From Volvariella volvacea V23 (taxonomy: Eukaryota > Basidiomycota > Agaricomycetes > Agaricales > Pluteaceae): a DNA stretch of 64,000 nt. Shown here piece by piece: positions 48,777 to 60,443 of this stretch (positions within the stretch are counted from its first letter, which is position 1; each line of letters starts with the position of its first letter). The position numbers and the translations under genes were made by a program. Under the pieces are notes generated by a model. The model searched no databases. It saw only the letters and a list, made by a program, of their open reading frames with translations, and was not told where the DNA came from. The stretch spans positions 1-64,000 of the forward strand of contig KB722760.1 of assembly GCA_000349905.1 (NCBI GenBank), read 5' to 3'.

Positions 48777-49343
48777 TTACTTGGTGCCAGCAGAAGAGAA
48801 CTTCGTGACGGACTTGGTCCCCTCAGAGATGGCGTGCTTGGCCAACTCTCCAGGAAGGATGAGGCGCACTGCAGTTTGGATCTCGCGTGATGAGATGGTG
48901 GACTTTTTCGAGTAAGAAGCGAGTTCTAGATGGGGGGAAGACGCAAGACGAGTTTAGCATCGGTTAGATAAGCCAAGTTAGATGTGACTCACTGGATGCC
49001 TCAGTTGCAATTCGCTCGAAGATATCGTTGACAAAGCTGTTCAAGATAGCCATCGCCTTGTTTGAGATACCAGTATCAGGATGCACTTGCTTCAACACTG
49101 CATATTGCTGTAAGCTTAAAAACTCCTTCAGTCTCGCTCGATTGACTCACCCTTGTAGATGTATGAAGAGTACGTCTCCTTTCTGACCTTTCGTCGCTTC
49201 TTCTTGTCACCGTCAGCTGGTGCTGCGGCCTTTGTCTTCTTTGCAGCCTTGGTTCCCTCTGCAGTGGATTTGGCGGGAGCCTTAGAAGCGGTGGCGGTGG
49301 AGGCAGGTGCCTTGCCAGCAGTCGAAGCGGGTTTAGGTGCCAT
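48777..49343 (-). CDS. H2B: Histone H2B, copy 2
   Basis: Three exons (49151-49343, 48993-49097, 48777-48925) encode 148 residues. The tail [18 protein letters not shown] is slightly longer than in copy 1; the fold motifs [20 protein letters not shown]-equivalent [36 protein letters not shown] and [20 protein letters not shown] are all present. It lacks the last intron found in copy 1, so the KFSSAGTK end is contiguous with the preceding exon. Divergent from H2A copy 2 over a 319 bp shared promoter. Confidence 0.95.
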
Positions 49344-49662
49344 TTGGGTGGATTATTGAGATGGGACTAGCGAGGAGGGAGGGCAAGGATTTGGTGGAAG
49401 TTTAGGTCGAAAAGCGGGGTTTTAGGACTCATGATTCCCCAGCCTGATATATATATACAAACACGTGACTTTGGTATTGTTTGGTCTTAACGCGCTCCGA
49501 CGCGTCCTTTGTTGATCGCAATAATGGGCGCGTGCCTCGTTTCTCACAAGGCATAAATACCCAAGCGACGACGATGCCGCACCATCCCTTACTACATTCC
49601 TCGCTGCCACAGCTCTATACGACCCCCATCCACCGTCTACACAACCTCCTCTACTTAACGTA
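49344..49662. promoter_or_regulatory. Bidirectional H2B-H2A promoter, pair 2
   Basis: Same length (319 bp) as in pair 1. TATA-like strings are ATATATATAC at about 49447 (H2B side) and GCATAAATAC at about 49550 (H2A side). ACGCGT is at 49500-49505, CTTTGTTGATCG at 49507-49518 and GGGCGCGTG at 49526-49534, in the same order as pair 1, but the middle element is the exact reverse complement of its pair 1 counterpart. A TTGTTTGGTC string at about 49478 also recurs in pair 1 (TTTGTTTGGTC, about 13468). Confidence 0.7.
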
Positions 49663-50223
49663 ATGTCTGGAAAAGCTAGCGGAAAGTCCAAGTCTGGCAA
49701 AGCTTCTGGTGGAGATGCGGCGAAGTCCCAATCGCGATCCGTTAAAGCTGGTTTGCAGTTCCCTGTCGGTCGTGTTCATAGGCTGTTGAAGAAGGGCAAC
49801 TACGCTCATCGTGTTGGTGCAGGTGCACCAGGTAAGCAAACCGCTCGGCTATCTCCTGAAGTTAAGTTGATGTATTTTTCAGTTTACATGGCTGCCGTTT
49901 TGGAATATCTTGCTGCCGAAATCCTAGAGTTGGCTGGTAACGCAGCCCGTGACAACAAGAAACACCGTATCGTTCCACGACACCTGCAACTCGCAATTCG
50001 CAATGATGAGGAGTAAGTGTATTGTTGGGTAACTGGTTACCTGGCTAATCGAAATACAAGACTTGGAAAACTCCTTGGAGATGTTGTAATTTCGCAAGGC
50101 GGTGTTGGTATGTGCTGGCGTTTAAATGCTGTATTCCTGGTCCTTATCACTCATTTAGTGCCCCATATTGCTCCCGAACTCTTGCCAACGAAGACGAAGG
50201 GAAAGACCAGCCAAGAGGTCTGA
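49663..50223 (+). CDS. H2A: Histone H2A, copy 2
   Basis: Exons 49663-49831, 49883-50012, 50061-50107 and 50159-50223 give 136 residues. Diagnostic [53 protein letters not shown] and [15 protein letters not shown] are intact; the C-terminus KGKTSQEV keeps the DNA-damage SQE site. Three introns as in copy 1, but the third lies ten bases or so earlier relative to the protein (splitting VVP rather than after NP), so the last intron position is not identical. Divergent from H2B copy 2. Confidence 0.95.
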
Positions 50224-50341
50224 GTCACGCTCGATTTCGCCTTGGGTGCTTGTATCGCTTCCACGGGTGTACGATATTCAGTGTATTATTTATTCTATCT
50301 TACTAGCGCCATATATACTCACTTCCCTCGAATGAATCCAT

Positions 50342-51748
50342 TTACGATTCCGATTGTGTGGCAAACCGCCGCAATAGTGGGACTTTGGTCATTCTCATCT
50401 TGTCAGAGCGTTGACTAGAAGGAACGAGGTATCCCCCGAGAGCTGCGACTAGGTTTAATCGCTTCTGGAGTTCCTGATCCTGGTCACTGGCAGGAGTATT
50501 GAATGTAAATGGTGCGGAAATGACTTGTACGATGGATAGGGTTTCAATACTGTGAATCTCGATGGTGCTGTTAGGAAGTAGAGCCGCAATGTATGGGTAA
50601 TCGAGACCTAGAGACCATGATTAACTGCTAATAATGGTTGTACTGGTGGCACTCACAGACTGCATCCGGGTAGCTTGGCCACTCAAGCGTCCCTCGGATA
50701 GGTTCACCATTGCTGTTAATGAAAACACCCAGTGTATTTGTTCCTAGCCAGGATAAGACAAGGAACTCGTTCTCTCCAATCACGGTAATAGAAGGCTGAA
50801 TTGCAAGTCCATCGGCAGCCTGGGAGAGGGGGATAATTGGGAAAAGAGATGCAGAGGCCAAATCAACAATATTGTAGTTTTCAGCGTCGGCAAGACATAG
50901 CGTTTGTCCTGTTCGTCGAGCTGCGAGAGCGCCCTGCGGGCAGGGGAAATCCTGGGCCGTGTAAGCAAATGGGGTGCATATATGCTATGCGATGAGCCTC
51001 ACTTTACGCATGAAGAGCCGAATTTCTGAAAGACTATACAATACGATTGATGTGCGCTTGAGGACGCAGAATTCTACTGGCAGGATGGGACCTGAGGGTC
51101 CAGATGGAGAGGGTGGGGGACGGTTGACGTGTTGTTGGTCAACGGCCACACCCATCACATGCCGAATGGGATGTATTGGCATAGGATCCAACGAGGGTAA
51201 CTTGTAGAAGTGGATCTGCTTGTCTATAAAGTTGGATCAGTCTTCCCCAGCACGGCTGACATGGCAGAGCTTTACCAGAAAGCACGAGCGCTCTTGACAG
51301 ACTGGGGATCACGATAATCTCGTCAACAGGCTTCTCATCTGGAACGGTCCGACGCGTCAAGATTCGATATGATTCTAGCTGGACAACTAATTAGATTGGC
51401 CCAGAGTGGATCGAAGGGGTGGTGACGAACCTTTTCTGGATCGTCAGCCTGTAATGCAAATCTTAGTAGTTCCCCATTTGCACAGCCGATGTAAATCTCG
51501 GAACCTAGGCGGCTGTGAGGACGGATGAAGTCGGATGGGGAATGGTTTAAGCCCACCTAATGCCTGTGCACAGCGAACATGAATGGGTGACTGTCCAGAG
51601 CCAAATCCGGCTGTCCCAGAGAATGAGGCATTGAGATTTGAACGGGAAGAAACACGAGCCAACCGCTGAACTCGTCGGCAACGCTGTCGATTAATTGTTG
51701 TATCTGATATGGCGGCACATCAAGAGGTTGCTGAGGAGCATAGGTCAT
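50342..51748 (-). CDS. CNH-domain protein, VPS3/TGFBRAP1-like N-terminal module only
   Basis: Seven exons (51664-51748, 51557-51610, 51431-51504, 51276-51378, 51003-51223, 50657-50951, 50342-50607) sum to exactly 365 codons. They encode a citron-homology (CNH) beta-propeller: GSEIYIGCANGELLRFALQ, PVDEIIVIPSLSRALVLS, KQIHFYKLPSLDPMPI, SIVLYSLSEIRLFMRKDFP, VLSWLGTNTLGVFINSNGEP. This matches the N-terminus of VPS3/TGFBRAP1, a CORVET tethering subunit acting with Rab5 on endosomes. Full-length fungal proteins are near 900-1,100 residues with a clathrin-repeat half; here TAA at 50342-50344 ends the protein right after the propeller and H2A follows. It may be a truncated copy or a stand-alone module. 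The first intron uses a weak donor (GTTGGC). Confidence 0.68.
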
Positions 51749-51921
51749 GAGGAGGTGAAGGAATGAAGCGAAGGGGCGTAATGAAGGCCAAACAAGCGGC
51801 CACAATTACCTCGATCCTCCACACCACACACACCTGCTCAGGTTCCATGGGACCCATCCCTTTCAGTCCAACTCTCACCACCCTTCCTTCTATCCTGTAG
51901 TCTGACGCCACCCAATCTTGC
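51749..51921. promoter_or_regulatory. Divergent promoter, CNH gene and SDS23
   Basis: Only 173 bp separate the two divergent start codons, so the promoters must overlap. A CA/CT-rich stretch (ACCACACACACACC) lies near 51820. No TATA box stands out. Confidence 0.4.
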
Positions 51922-53763
51922 ATGGCCCACCACAAGAGGCTTTCACAGACGTTGAGCGGGAGCTGGAACGACTTTGTACCTTCTCCTAGCCCTACTACGC
52001 CGCCCTCAAAGGATAGTGAGGTCTGGATCGAGCATTGGAAGAATACCAGTGCAAAAGGTAGCGTTAGTCGATGGCGTGCTACTGTATTGACTCATTGGCC
52101 ACCCTAGATCTCATCGACTCGCCCTTGGTCACAGTGGATGCTGAAACGACCGTAGAGGAAGCATGTGAGGTACGGCCTCGTGTCTGTCTTTCATGCGCAT
52201 ATATTCAATGAAACTCGCAGAAACTGCTTTCGCAAGATCTTCTTTGCCTTGCAATTACGTCGCAGGACCAATTGGAGGGCTTTCCGTATGTTGGGCTGTT
52301 TGATGTATGCGCTCCCGCTTACAGCCTTATGACCCTGCTGAACGTAATTATTGCTCCTTTTTCATAGTACTCGGATGTCAACGCGTTTTTGACCCTAGCG
52401 GCAACTCGCCATCTGCTATTGCCGGAAGCCTTCACCGAGAACTCGCGCATAGAGAAGATTGTGGCTGCAGCCAAAGCGGGCCGCGTTCCCGTACAACTGG
52501 TCAGCAGTGAGTGAAGTAGATATTTGTGGTATTAATGGAGATTCAACCTGCGTAGATCTATCCGACAAGAACCCACTCGAGACTGTGGCTCATGATGCCA
52601 ATGTACTCTCACTGTTGGAGATATTCTCAAACGGCGCACACAGAGGTGAGAGGGACCTCATGTACCGCACATGTGGCGTTGCTGAAAATTACCTTGCTTA
52701 AATTGATAGTCCTTGTCCGAGCGCCAGAATCCCCAAACGAGATCCTTGGAATTGTATCAGATAGGGGCTTGCTGTCCTGGTTTGCTACATATGCCAAGGG
52801 TGCACCACCCCTGCAGGAATACTTATCCAATGTACTCCACGCATTTGATCTCCCTTCTATCAGTCTCCGCGCCTCTGTAGTCGCATCACCTGCAAGGGCA
52901 TCCGTCCTTGATGCAATGAAGCTCATGAGCGAAGAGGGTGTGAGCAGTGTCGCTGTCCTGGACGATGAGACGAGCTTTCTACTGAGTGCCGTTAGTGTAA
53001 CTGACATAGGAAAGGTAAGTTGCAATTGCGTTATCCACCAACACTTCGTGATGGTTGGCCTAGATTGTCGTCCCATCTCAAAGCAATCAAATACTGGCCA
53101 CTCCGCTTCAGCAATTCATCTCATTCATCAAGGTAAACCCCTTACATATCAGACTACACGCATGCATTAACGTTGGCGACCTTGAATAGGTGCCACACGG
53201 GGCCAGTGATGGGGCAGATAAATACCCAGGTACGTCCATGAACCCTTTCGTGGGCTATATGCCCTCATCACCTTCACAGTATACTCTGTATTGCCGTCAA
53301 GCACACTATTGTATACGATTCACAAGGTTCTAGCGAGTACGCATCGCTATAATTCCTTCCCACGACCGACCTGACAGCCTCTGAATAGCAAATGCTCATC
53401 GAGTATTTGTTGCTCGTGAATCAGTTGGTTTGGCCTCTCCATCACTCTCACCTAAGAACACCGGTAACCTTTCCGGGATTGTATCGATTGTTGACAGTGA
53501 GGCTCCTCAGTGGTGAAAGTTGTTTTCCTTACTGATGACACGCCCCAGTATTATCTGTCTTTGCCCGTTTGGCAAAGATTCCCGTTGACCCAACCCGAAT
53601 GCAAAGACATAGACGTGCATCTTCGTCATCCTCACAATCTCCTTCGGCCGATAAGGAGTTCTTTTTGAGATCGCGCTCGAATAGTCGAACGGGCATCCAA
53701 AGAAGACACAGCTTTAGGTCACCACCCGGTTCATTGGGCAACAGCATCGTTTTGGAAAAGTGA
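51922..53763 (+). CDS. SDS23: SDS23/Moc1-type CBS-domain protein
   Basis: About nine exons with GT-AG introns encode a four-CBS protein of roughly 500 residues. Seen: MAHHKRLSQTLSGSWNDFV; a first CBS with SPLVTVDAETTVEEACE and GLFDYSDVNAFLTLA; then LVSNLSDKNPLETVAHD, ILGIVSDRGLLSWFA, SISLRASVVASPARASVLDAMKL-type linker with EEGVSSVAVLDDE and LLSAVSVTDIGK; a fourth with HRVFVARES and LSGIVSIVDILSVFARLAK; and a basic, Ser-rich tail. In yeasts SDS23/Moc1 inhibits PP2A/PP4-type phosphatases and links nutrient status to mitosis and mating. The gene appears intact and lies divergent from the CNH gene. Confidence 0.85.
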
Positions 53764-54350
53764 AAGGAACGATAAGTAAATTCAGTCTCCCCTCAATTTT
53801 TCCTTGGGCTCCTCTTTCCCCGTTGTCCGCGGAGAGAACGTAGAGGTGTGGGGGTCTCCCTGCACCAAATGCATTAGTATGGCCAGCGGACCTGGCCTGT
53901 ACGTCATGGTTTTTTTTGCCATGTCCAGCTCACCCTTTACTATTCCTGTTGCATGTATGTATGAAAGTCGTTTGAGATTTTATTGTTTCATGTATTTGGA
54001 TGTGGTTTGCGACTGAGATGAGGTGGAAGACACAGATTGTTATTTGACGAGTTTTTACGGTCACTTTATATACGATTTCTGTACCTACAAGGTAACTAGA
54101 ATGTTCTATGTGTAATTCCGAGGTATTTGAGAGTGATGACGAATGTGTGAGCACAAGATATCTAAAAGGGGAAGGAAATGATCATCTGAGCAAGTAAACA
54201 GTAAGTACGGGCGGAATAAGCATATACAACGCATGGGTCGCAGAAGATAATTATGGAGGGAACCTTTGGACAAAAAAGGTAGATTATGTCGCAATTGAGC
54301 CGGATCAGAATGGATCGGAAGTGATCCTAAAGTGGCAGTCTGCTGCGATA

Positions 54351-54380
54351 TGAATCCCAGTGAATCCTAGTGAAGCCCAG
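54351..54380 (+). repeat. Three-unit 10-bp tandem repeat
   Basis: TGAATCCCAG, TGAATCCTAG and TGAAGCCCAG stand head to tail with one mismatch each from a consensus. Confidence 0.7.
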
Positions 54381-54468
54381 TGATGGTGTCCATTGGTAGA
54401 ATGTAATATTGTAAATTATTAAGCATTCTAACAAATACCGAGCAAATTAAGTATTTCGCTAAGGTCTT

Positions 54469-54501
54469 ATTCAATATGTAAATTCAATATAAATTCAATA
54501 T
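54469..54501 (+). repeat. ATTCAATAT repeated three times
   Basis: ATTCAATAT occurs at 54469-54477, 54482-54490 and 54493-54501 in an AT-rich stretch; likely simple local duplication. Confidence 0.6.
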
Positions 54502-55489
54502 ATCATGGATAGTAAGACATTGCGATACGTGTGATATTACGTGCAAGCTGCCTAAGTGCCTTTTGGGAGGTCATGGTCATTAATGACAGCATCCAATAAT
54601 CGTCCGAGGTAGGCTCTGTCAAGGGACATCGCATCTTCATCCCAGCCAAGAGATGGATGCATAGGTGTCCTGGCTGCAGGCAAAGTTGCTCGAGGTCGCA
54701 CCGGCTTCAAAAAACTGATGCAGACGTTCAAGACGAAGGTTTCCTGTTCCGTTAATTCACGAGCTCGAGCTCTAGATAAGAATCGGTGAGTGTTTACAAC
54801 CTTCATCGATGGCAGGAAACTATTTATATGCGTCTTCCCCTTCTACTTTACTATGCAAGCGCTAGAATCCGTTGCTACAAAATATAACGTACAGCCACCT
54901 CCAGATGATGTATTTAACAAAAAAAGTATAGCTGTTCAACCAGCAAATCGCCTCCCTCCGCCCAAGCACATTCCCCTTAGAAAAAACACCTTGCAGCGAA
55001 ATCATTGCACGTAGCTAACCCAAATACAAAACTAAATCAAAATAAATGACTTAGCAGCTCCACCATTCTGCTGAAATTCACAAGGCACCATTATTGTAAA
55101 ATAACCTCCCGCGCAACAAATCATTATGATGCACTCTGCATCCGCCTGACTCGCCGGGATCACAACTGATCAGCCGTGATCGCAAAGTCAACGTATTTTT
55201 GTCCAAAGAAGCCCGTCATAGATAATCCGACATTTATAACATGCTCGTTTATGCTTCTCCGGTGTCGTCGGTTTGGCCAGTGTCTGCTGACTAAGGTAAA
55301 GTAACAGCTGTAAAGCTGACACACTGACATCTGGCTGTCATCAAGCCGTGAAGCCCATTTACAATGTCTGTCAGCTTTCATCGAGGTCATTGGTAAGGTG
55401 GCATCGTCAAGTATAAAAGTCGACCACTATAGGTTAAATCCCTTCACTTACAGATCATCCAACCCACTCACCAGCGTCTCATCCTCCCG

Positions 55490-56713
55490 ATGGCTCCTAT
55501 TCATATCGGCTTCGTTGGTCTCTCCGCAAACGGATGGGCTGCAGCTCAACTTGCCAATCCGTTGTTCCAACCCCCTCTTTCTTCGTCTTACAAACTCGTC
55601 GCTGTGTCGACTACCAACGCCGAGTCTGCTGCCGCCAGTGCGAAGAAGTACTCTGAAATCACTGGTCATACTGTCAAAGCCTATCATGGACCTGCTGATG
55701 CTATTGCAAATGACCAGGAGGTTGATTTAGTTGTTGTATCAATCAAGGTCACCGATCACAAGCAAGCCGTTTTGACTGCTATCGAGGCGGGAAAGGACGT
55801 GTTTGTGGAATGGCCTGCAGGAGTGAATCTGGATCATACGCAAGAAATCGCGGACGCAGCGAAGAAGAAGGGTGTTAAGGTCATTATCGGTACTCAAGGA
55901 AGACAGGCGTTGGTGATTAAAGAAGCAAGTGGCTAGTCTTCCCCTGACTATATCCAAAACTTACTCGTTTGATGATAGTTAAAATCGATTCTTGAGTCTG
56001 GGAAATTAGGTCGTGTTTTATCGACCACTGTTGTAAGTCCCTTTCGTACGACTTGGTCTCTCAGGAGCCAACAACCTACCCACTAGAGCGCTACTCTCCC
56101 TCGAGAAATCAACTTCTGGGGACCCACAGTCGGGGAAAAAGCAACTTACGTTGCCGCCCCACGCAGCGGCGCATCCTTCCTCGACGTCGCAGGCGGCCAT
56201 TTCATCGAAGCATTCACTTACGCCCTCGGCTCCATCGCTTCCCTCTCTGCAACAACAGCCATCCAATTCCCCACTGGTCAGATAGTAGACGGCTCGGGAA
56301 AACCTACCGGCAAGACCATCCAACAGGAAAATCCGGATCAGTTTGCTGTGCAGGGTACATTAGCCCGCGGCGCCGTGTTCAGCTTCCATTTCCGATCTGG
56401 CGTCGAAGCTCGTGCTTCCAAAACGGTCAAATCGCTCGTGTGGACGATCGATTTTGAGCAAGGTGCTATTAGAATTGAGAGTGACGAGGTTAGCGGGAGT
56501 TTTATCAACATTTATGAGCCGAGGTTGTTTGTGGATGGGGAGGAGATTAAGCTGGAGAATCCTAATAATGAGACGAACGTTAAGAGGGCTTGGGAGGAGT
56601 ATGCAAAAGGGGAGGAGGGGGTGTGGCCTACTATTGACGATGGACTTGTTTTAAAGAAGGTGCTGGATGCTATCATCAGGAGTGCGGAGACTGGGCAAAG
56701 GATTAACCTGTAA
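55490..56713 (+). CDS. GAL80-like Gfo/Idh/MocA-fold protein, copy 1
   Basis: Three exons (55490-55924, 55979-56032, 56087-56713) give 371 residues. The N-terminal Rossmann domain starts APIHIGFVGLSANGWAAAQL and includes VDLVVVSIKVTDHKQAV; the C-terminal beta-sheet domain has GGHFIEAFTYALGSI and LVWTIDFEQGAIRIES. The usual catalytic E-K-P motif of Gfo/Idh/MocA dehydrogenases reads VEWPAG here, without the Lys, as in GAL80, a dinucleotide-binding regulator without dehydrogenase activity. A regulatory or binding role is therefore as likely as catalysis. Intron 1 begins with GCAAGT, a GC-AG intron. The gene converges with membrane-protein copy 2. Confidence 0.8.
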
Positions 56714-57106
56714 AGAAAATCGTGGGGTGTTGCTTGGTCTACATACCTTTGGTGTTTCTTAGTATTTCTCGTGTCTGATATGCGTATTTCACATGGTTTT
56801 TTCTCTTTCGACTACTATTTTTTTTTGGCTCAAAAATTTCGCTCAGAAGAACCCTCACAAGAATAACGACAAACTAGATAAATGTGGTATCCTGATCCGA
56901 TAGGCGCGACAACTCCTTTATAGGCCTCGCAGTGCGTCTCTGCACTGGCCCTGTTCTCTGGTTCTCTGTTTGCCATTTTTTCAATATATTTATGTGATAA
57001 GGTATACCACTTTTGAATGATTTGGACTGTTATGTTCAGTGGAGTGTGGGAGCAGGCATCATGGCCTGATGAAGTTGAAACAATATTTCTACTTATAGAC
57101 ACTCAA
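56714..57106. other. Convergent 3' intergenic
   Basis: About 390 bp between the 3' ends of GAL80-like copy 1 and membrane-protein copy 2; includes a T-rich run near 56815-56826. No gene seen. Confidence 0.5.
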
Positions 57107-59582
57107 CTATTCAACTGTCTGCATAGATACATCGATTGTCACCTTTTCATCAACTGACGACTTTTCTTCAATTTTGTCGACCGGTGGCCTCATTGTATCG
57201 GGTGTAGCATCCTCACAATACTCGATAAGACCAAGTCTGCCTGCTTCTGTGTGGCCCAGTCTAACCTTCACCCGCTCACTATGCGCAATTTCTGCGTCAA
57301 TTCCGGCATCGAATGGGGGGAAGGGGTCTCTAATACCACCAACAGATGCGGCTGCAATGACATGCAATGGATCATTAAGGTCGAAATAGTCTTGACCCTT
57401 AACCCTCGTGTCGTGTGAAGCTCGTACGAGCGCGAAAAGGATTATGAAGATGGACAGGCTAGTGACAAATGTTGGAGCGAGAAGTACCACTGGAGCGCTA
57501 CGGCCAGGCTGGTGCCATCCAGTGGTCTCTGTGACGAATGTTCCGTTTATTGTGTAGCGGAATTCCTCATGGATTGGCGTTCCTGGTTCACCGAAGAGGC
57601 TAGTAGAATTTTCTGTATAGGCTGCCCGAACTGGCTGAATGAATGGCATCAATGGCAGTGAATGCAAAGACACAGCAAATCCGTACAGTGGCTCCAAATT
57701 CGAGAATACCTTTGATCCATGTCTCCTGCACGAGAATCAGGCAGGACACGGAAACTCGGCACAAGTCATACATACCAGAAGAAAGTTGAGTACTTCATTA
57801 CGGTCCTTACCCTGCACTATTTCCGTGACGAAGAACGATACAAGGGAATCACCAAAGACACTCCCCCCAAGGTCGTAGCTGGTTGTTAAAGCACGCCGTA
57901 TGACGTGCGCAGGAGCATGGCCAGCAGCTGTTCCTCCTATGATCTCCCACGGCTCGCTGAGCTCAATAAGGTCGGGGATGTCAAATGAGGACTCGGACCG
58001 GAGTTTGCTATAACGAACGTCCAGACGGGTTACTTTGGACGAGAATGTGCAGATTGTTGGGGGTATCCAATTATAGTTGCCTGTTCCAACTAGAACAACC
58101 TCTACAAAATCATTGAGTATCAAGGGCTGAATGCTACTTGGTACATACCGTGTCTTGTATGGTTATCGTAAACGCAAATCCCAGAGAAGATGCCGTTGCC
58201 TACTGGATCTCCAGTGAAATCGTCGTTTACTGGGAATGTGAGATGACCTAGCGCAGCATGTGTCAGGGTAATCGGTATCCCCGGTTTAGCGACGTACTAC
58301 TGTATATTGAAATACCATTCCTACAACCGATCACGGCCTCAGAAAGTATGAGATTAAAGCCATCAATAGTCTGAGGCTCCATTTTCCACGTAAAACTAGT
58401 AGAGGTGTTCTCACCTCCACTTGCTCGCAATGAACATCGGCGGTAAGGCCTTGCTGCGTCACAGTATAGTTAGTCTGGAACCCTTGGGGACTACTGATTT
58501 GAGAGGCTATGGCTGCATTGGCAGGTAGCTGCGCCCCATATGTTGCTCCACATAGGGTGGTCATTGGTACCAGATTAGCGAGCAAAATGCCTCCTGCACG
58601 GCTAATAAGCAAGACGATGACAAAGAACATCGGGAGGTGCTGACCTGTGGATTGGCGAAAAGGCACTCCGTTGAAGTTGAAGATTGAACTTTGATTGTAT
58701 GCTGCAGAGACGGCTGCCACTCCACTGTCCCCAACCATCGGATTAATCGTTAATTAATTGCACCAAAAGTAAGACAAGGAAATGGAATATCTTAAGGACC
58801 CACTCTACCAGCGTCAGCGTCCGATATCATTTGCGTAATAAACTCGCTATTTCCCATGTCGACGCCAAAACCAGTGACTGTTGTTTCCCTTGTGATGCGC
58901 CTCGGCGATAATACTGTGGAATACCTGCTATTGTTATAGTTACAACGCGCTGTGCATATACTTGACTTACCCAGCAGTCTGGGCACCCAATGCAGTAACA
59001 CACGCCAGTGTCGCGATGGTCCACTTCCAATGGCGAAGGCTGAAGATAGGACTTTTCGCGGCTAACTTCAAACTAGAGGACAAGGAATAGAGGGATATTG
59101 GTCGAGAAAGCGACATTGCGATTCAATAACGGATAGCTTGCGAATAGAAACTACACAGGTGGGAAATAGATCCAAAAATGTGTTAGGAAGAATATACTCA
59201 CTATCCATTGCTGAGGGAGATAAGAGTGGCGATCAACGTAACGATGAATGTAACGGATTGGGGATTATCTCTGGCGGCGATGGCGAGTCCATCAGGAAGT
59301 GGCATTGGCGTATTTCGCATGATGCCATAGAACACCCATCCAAAAACAAGAACCGCTGACTGCCACAGAATGATTAAGGTAGGTATATAAACGCGTGGTC
59401 GCATCAATGCATCTCGTCGACGGCTTGGGCTAGATTTATAGATTAGCTGATCACTGTACAAGCAAATGGGTGGGCACTCACGGTTGCGTAGCTGGTCGTG
59501 TATCCTCTAAATCAGGGGATGCGTTGTCCACTGGTGGACTAAGCAATGGTCGGAGTGCTTGAGGGTCAGTGTCTGCAGACAT
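57107..59582 (-). pseudogene. Multi-pass membrane protein of unknown family, copy 2 (frameshifted)
   Basis: Inverted paralogue of the gene at 43167-45578 with the same exon plan. It starts MSADTDPQALRPLLS at 59580-59582, then PRVYIPTLIILWQSAVLV, TVTFIVTLIATLISL, SSSLKLAAKSPI, GFGVDMGNSEFITQ, GVAAVSAAYNQSSIFNF, NYTVTQQGLTADVHCEQ and finally VVLLAPTFVTSLSIFIILF. In the exon around 58331-58740 the frame after DVHCEQ is wrong: the family continuation (ENTSTSFTWKMEPQTIDG, ending EAVIGC) is in another frame, so there is a one-base-type shift at about 58410-58428. I also found no suitable splice acceptor before GDSGVAAV. It is read as a probable pseudogene; sequencing error is the alternative. Confidence 0.6.
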
Positions 59583-60443
59583 GATGAACCGCTATTCCCT
59601 GACCCCTCATCTCTTTTATGAGTTACTTAAAAGGCAATGTACTAATTTGAGGTCCACATAGGGGTGAAAGGAGTCATACACGCCACTAGCTGGGCAGAGG
59701 GCGCTTTGCCCCGGATGAACCGATATGGAAGCCAGCGGTTGTAGATATTTGGTATGTAAATAAATGATTGGTTCAATTAAAAGCAGTAGTTGTTCTTTAA
59801 TTTTCGCAGAGATTCTGGGGCATGGGGTAAGTATTGATGGTACATTTGCAATGGCGGCGATTGTGCTGTATATTTTGTGGGAGAGAGCTTACCCACTTCC
59901 TCAGGATTGCCTCACATTAAATAAGCTACACATGGAGTAAATCACCCCCAACTTGTCTCCGAGACCTCCGAGACCTTGCGCCCATGACATCGTTTGGCTG
60001 AAGCGCTCTCCAGTTGATTCCTCATTTCCACCTACATACCCGACGGCTCGCCACTCAGGTATTCGGGAATGATCGTAGGGTCGCTTCTATTGGATGGCGT
60101 AGGCCGACCATCGAGCACGACCCTGTCGATCTTAATAGCACTTTTCAAGGTTTGACGATCTCTCCTTTATTGCACTACGCCAAGCATCGCATAAGCCAGG
60201 CAAAGGGTGGCGTTGATACTAGCTGAAAAGTGGATATCTATACTCACCAGCGACAATGGAAGTCCTCAAAGGGCGTGTGAATTGTGGAGATATAGCAAGG
60301 GTCAATGAGCATCGGAGCACGTTTCCGACGTTGATTCGAGTTACATGGTTAGAATGATAAATCGTATGGCCAATATCCGACTTTCGTACACCGTGAACCA
60401 CTCGGTCGCCTAAATCCGTAAATTTCTTCCTGACAACAGCTCT
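59583..60443. other. Intergenic, membrane-protein copy 2 to F-box pseudogene
   Basis: About 860 bp without a recognised gene. Confidence 0.45.

Larger units (their letters stand above)
53764..55489. other. Intergenic, SDS23 to GAL80-like gene 1
   Basis: About 1.7 kb, locally AT-rich. An 84-codon ATG frame on the minus strand (54552-54806) has no recognisable domain and was not called as a gene. Two short tandem repeats lie at 54351-54380 and 54469-54501. Confidence 0.5.

Noticed and set aside
54552..54806. 84-codon minus-strand frame as a small gene
   Set aside because: It has an ATG but no recognisable domain, no paralogue in the window and no supporting splice or context evidence.
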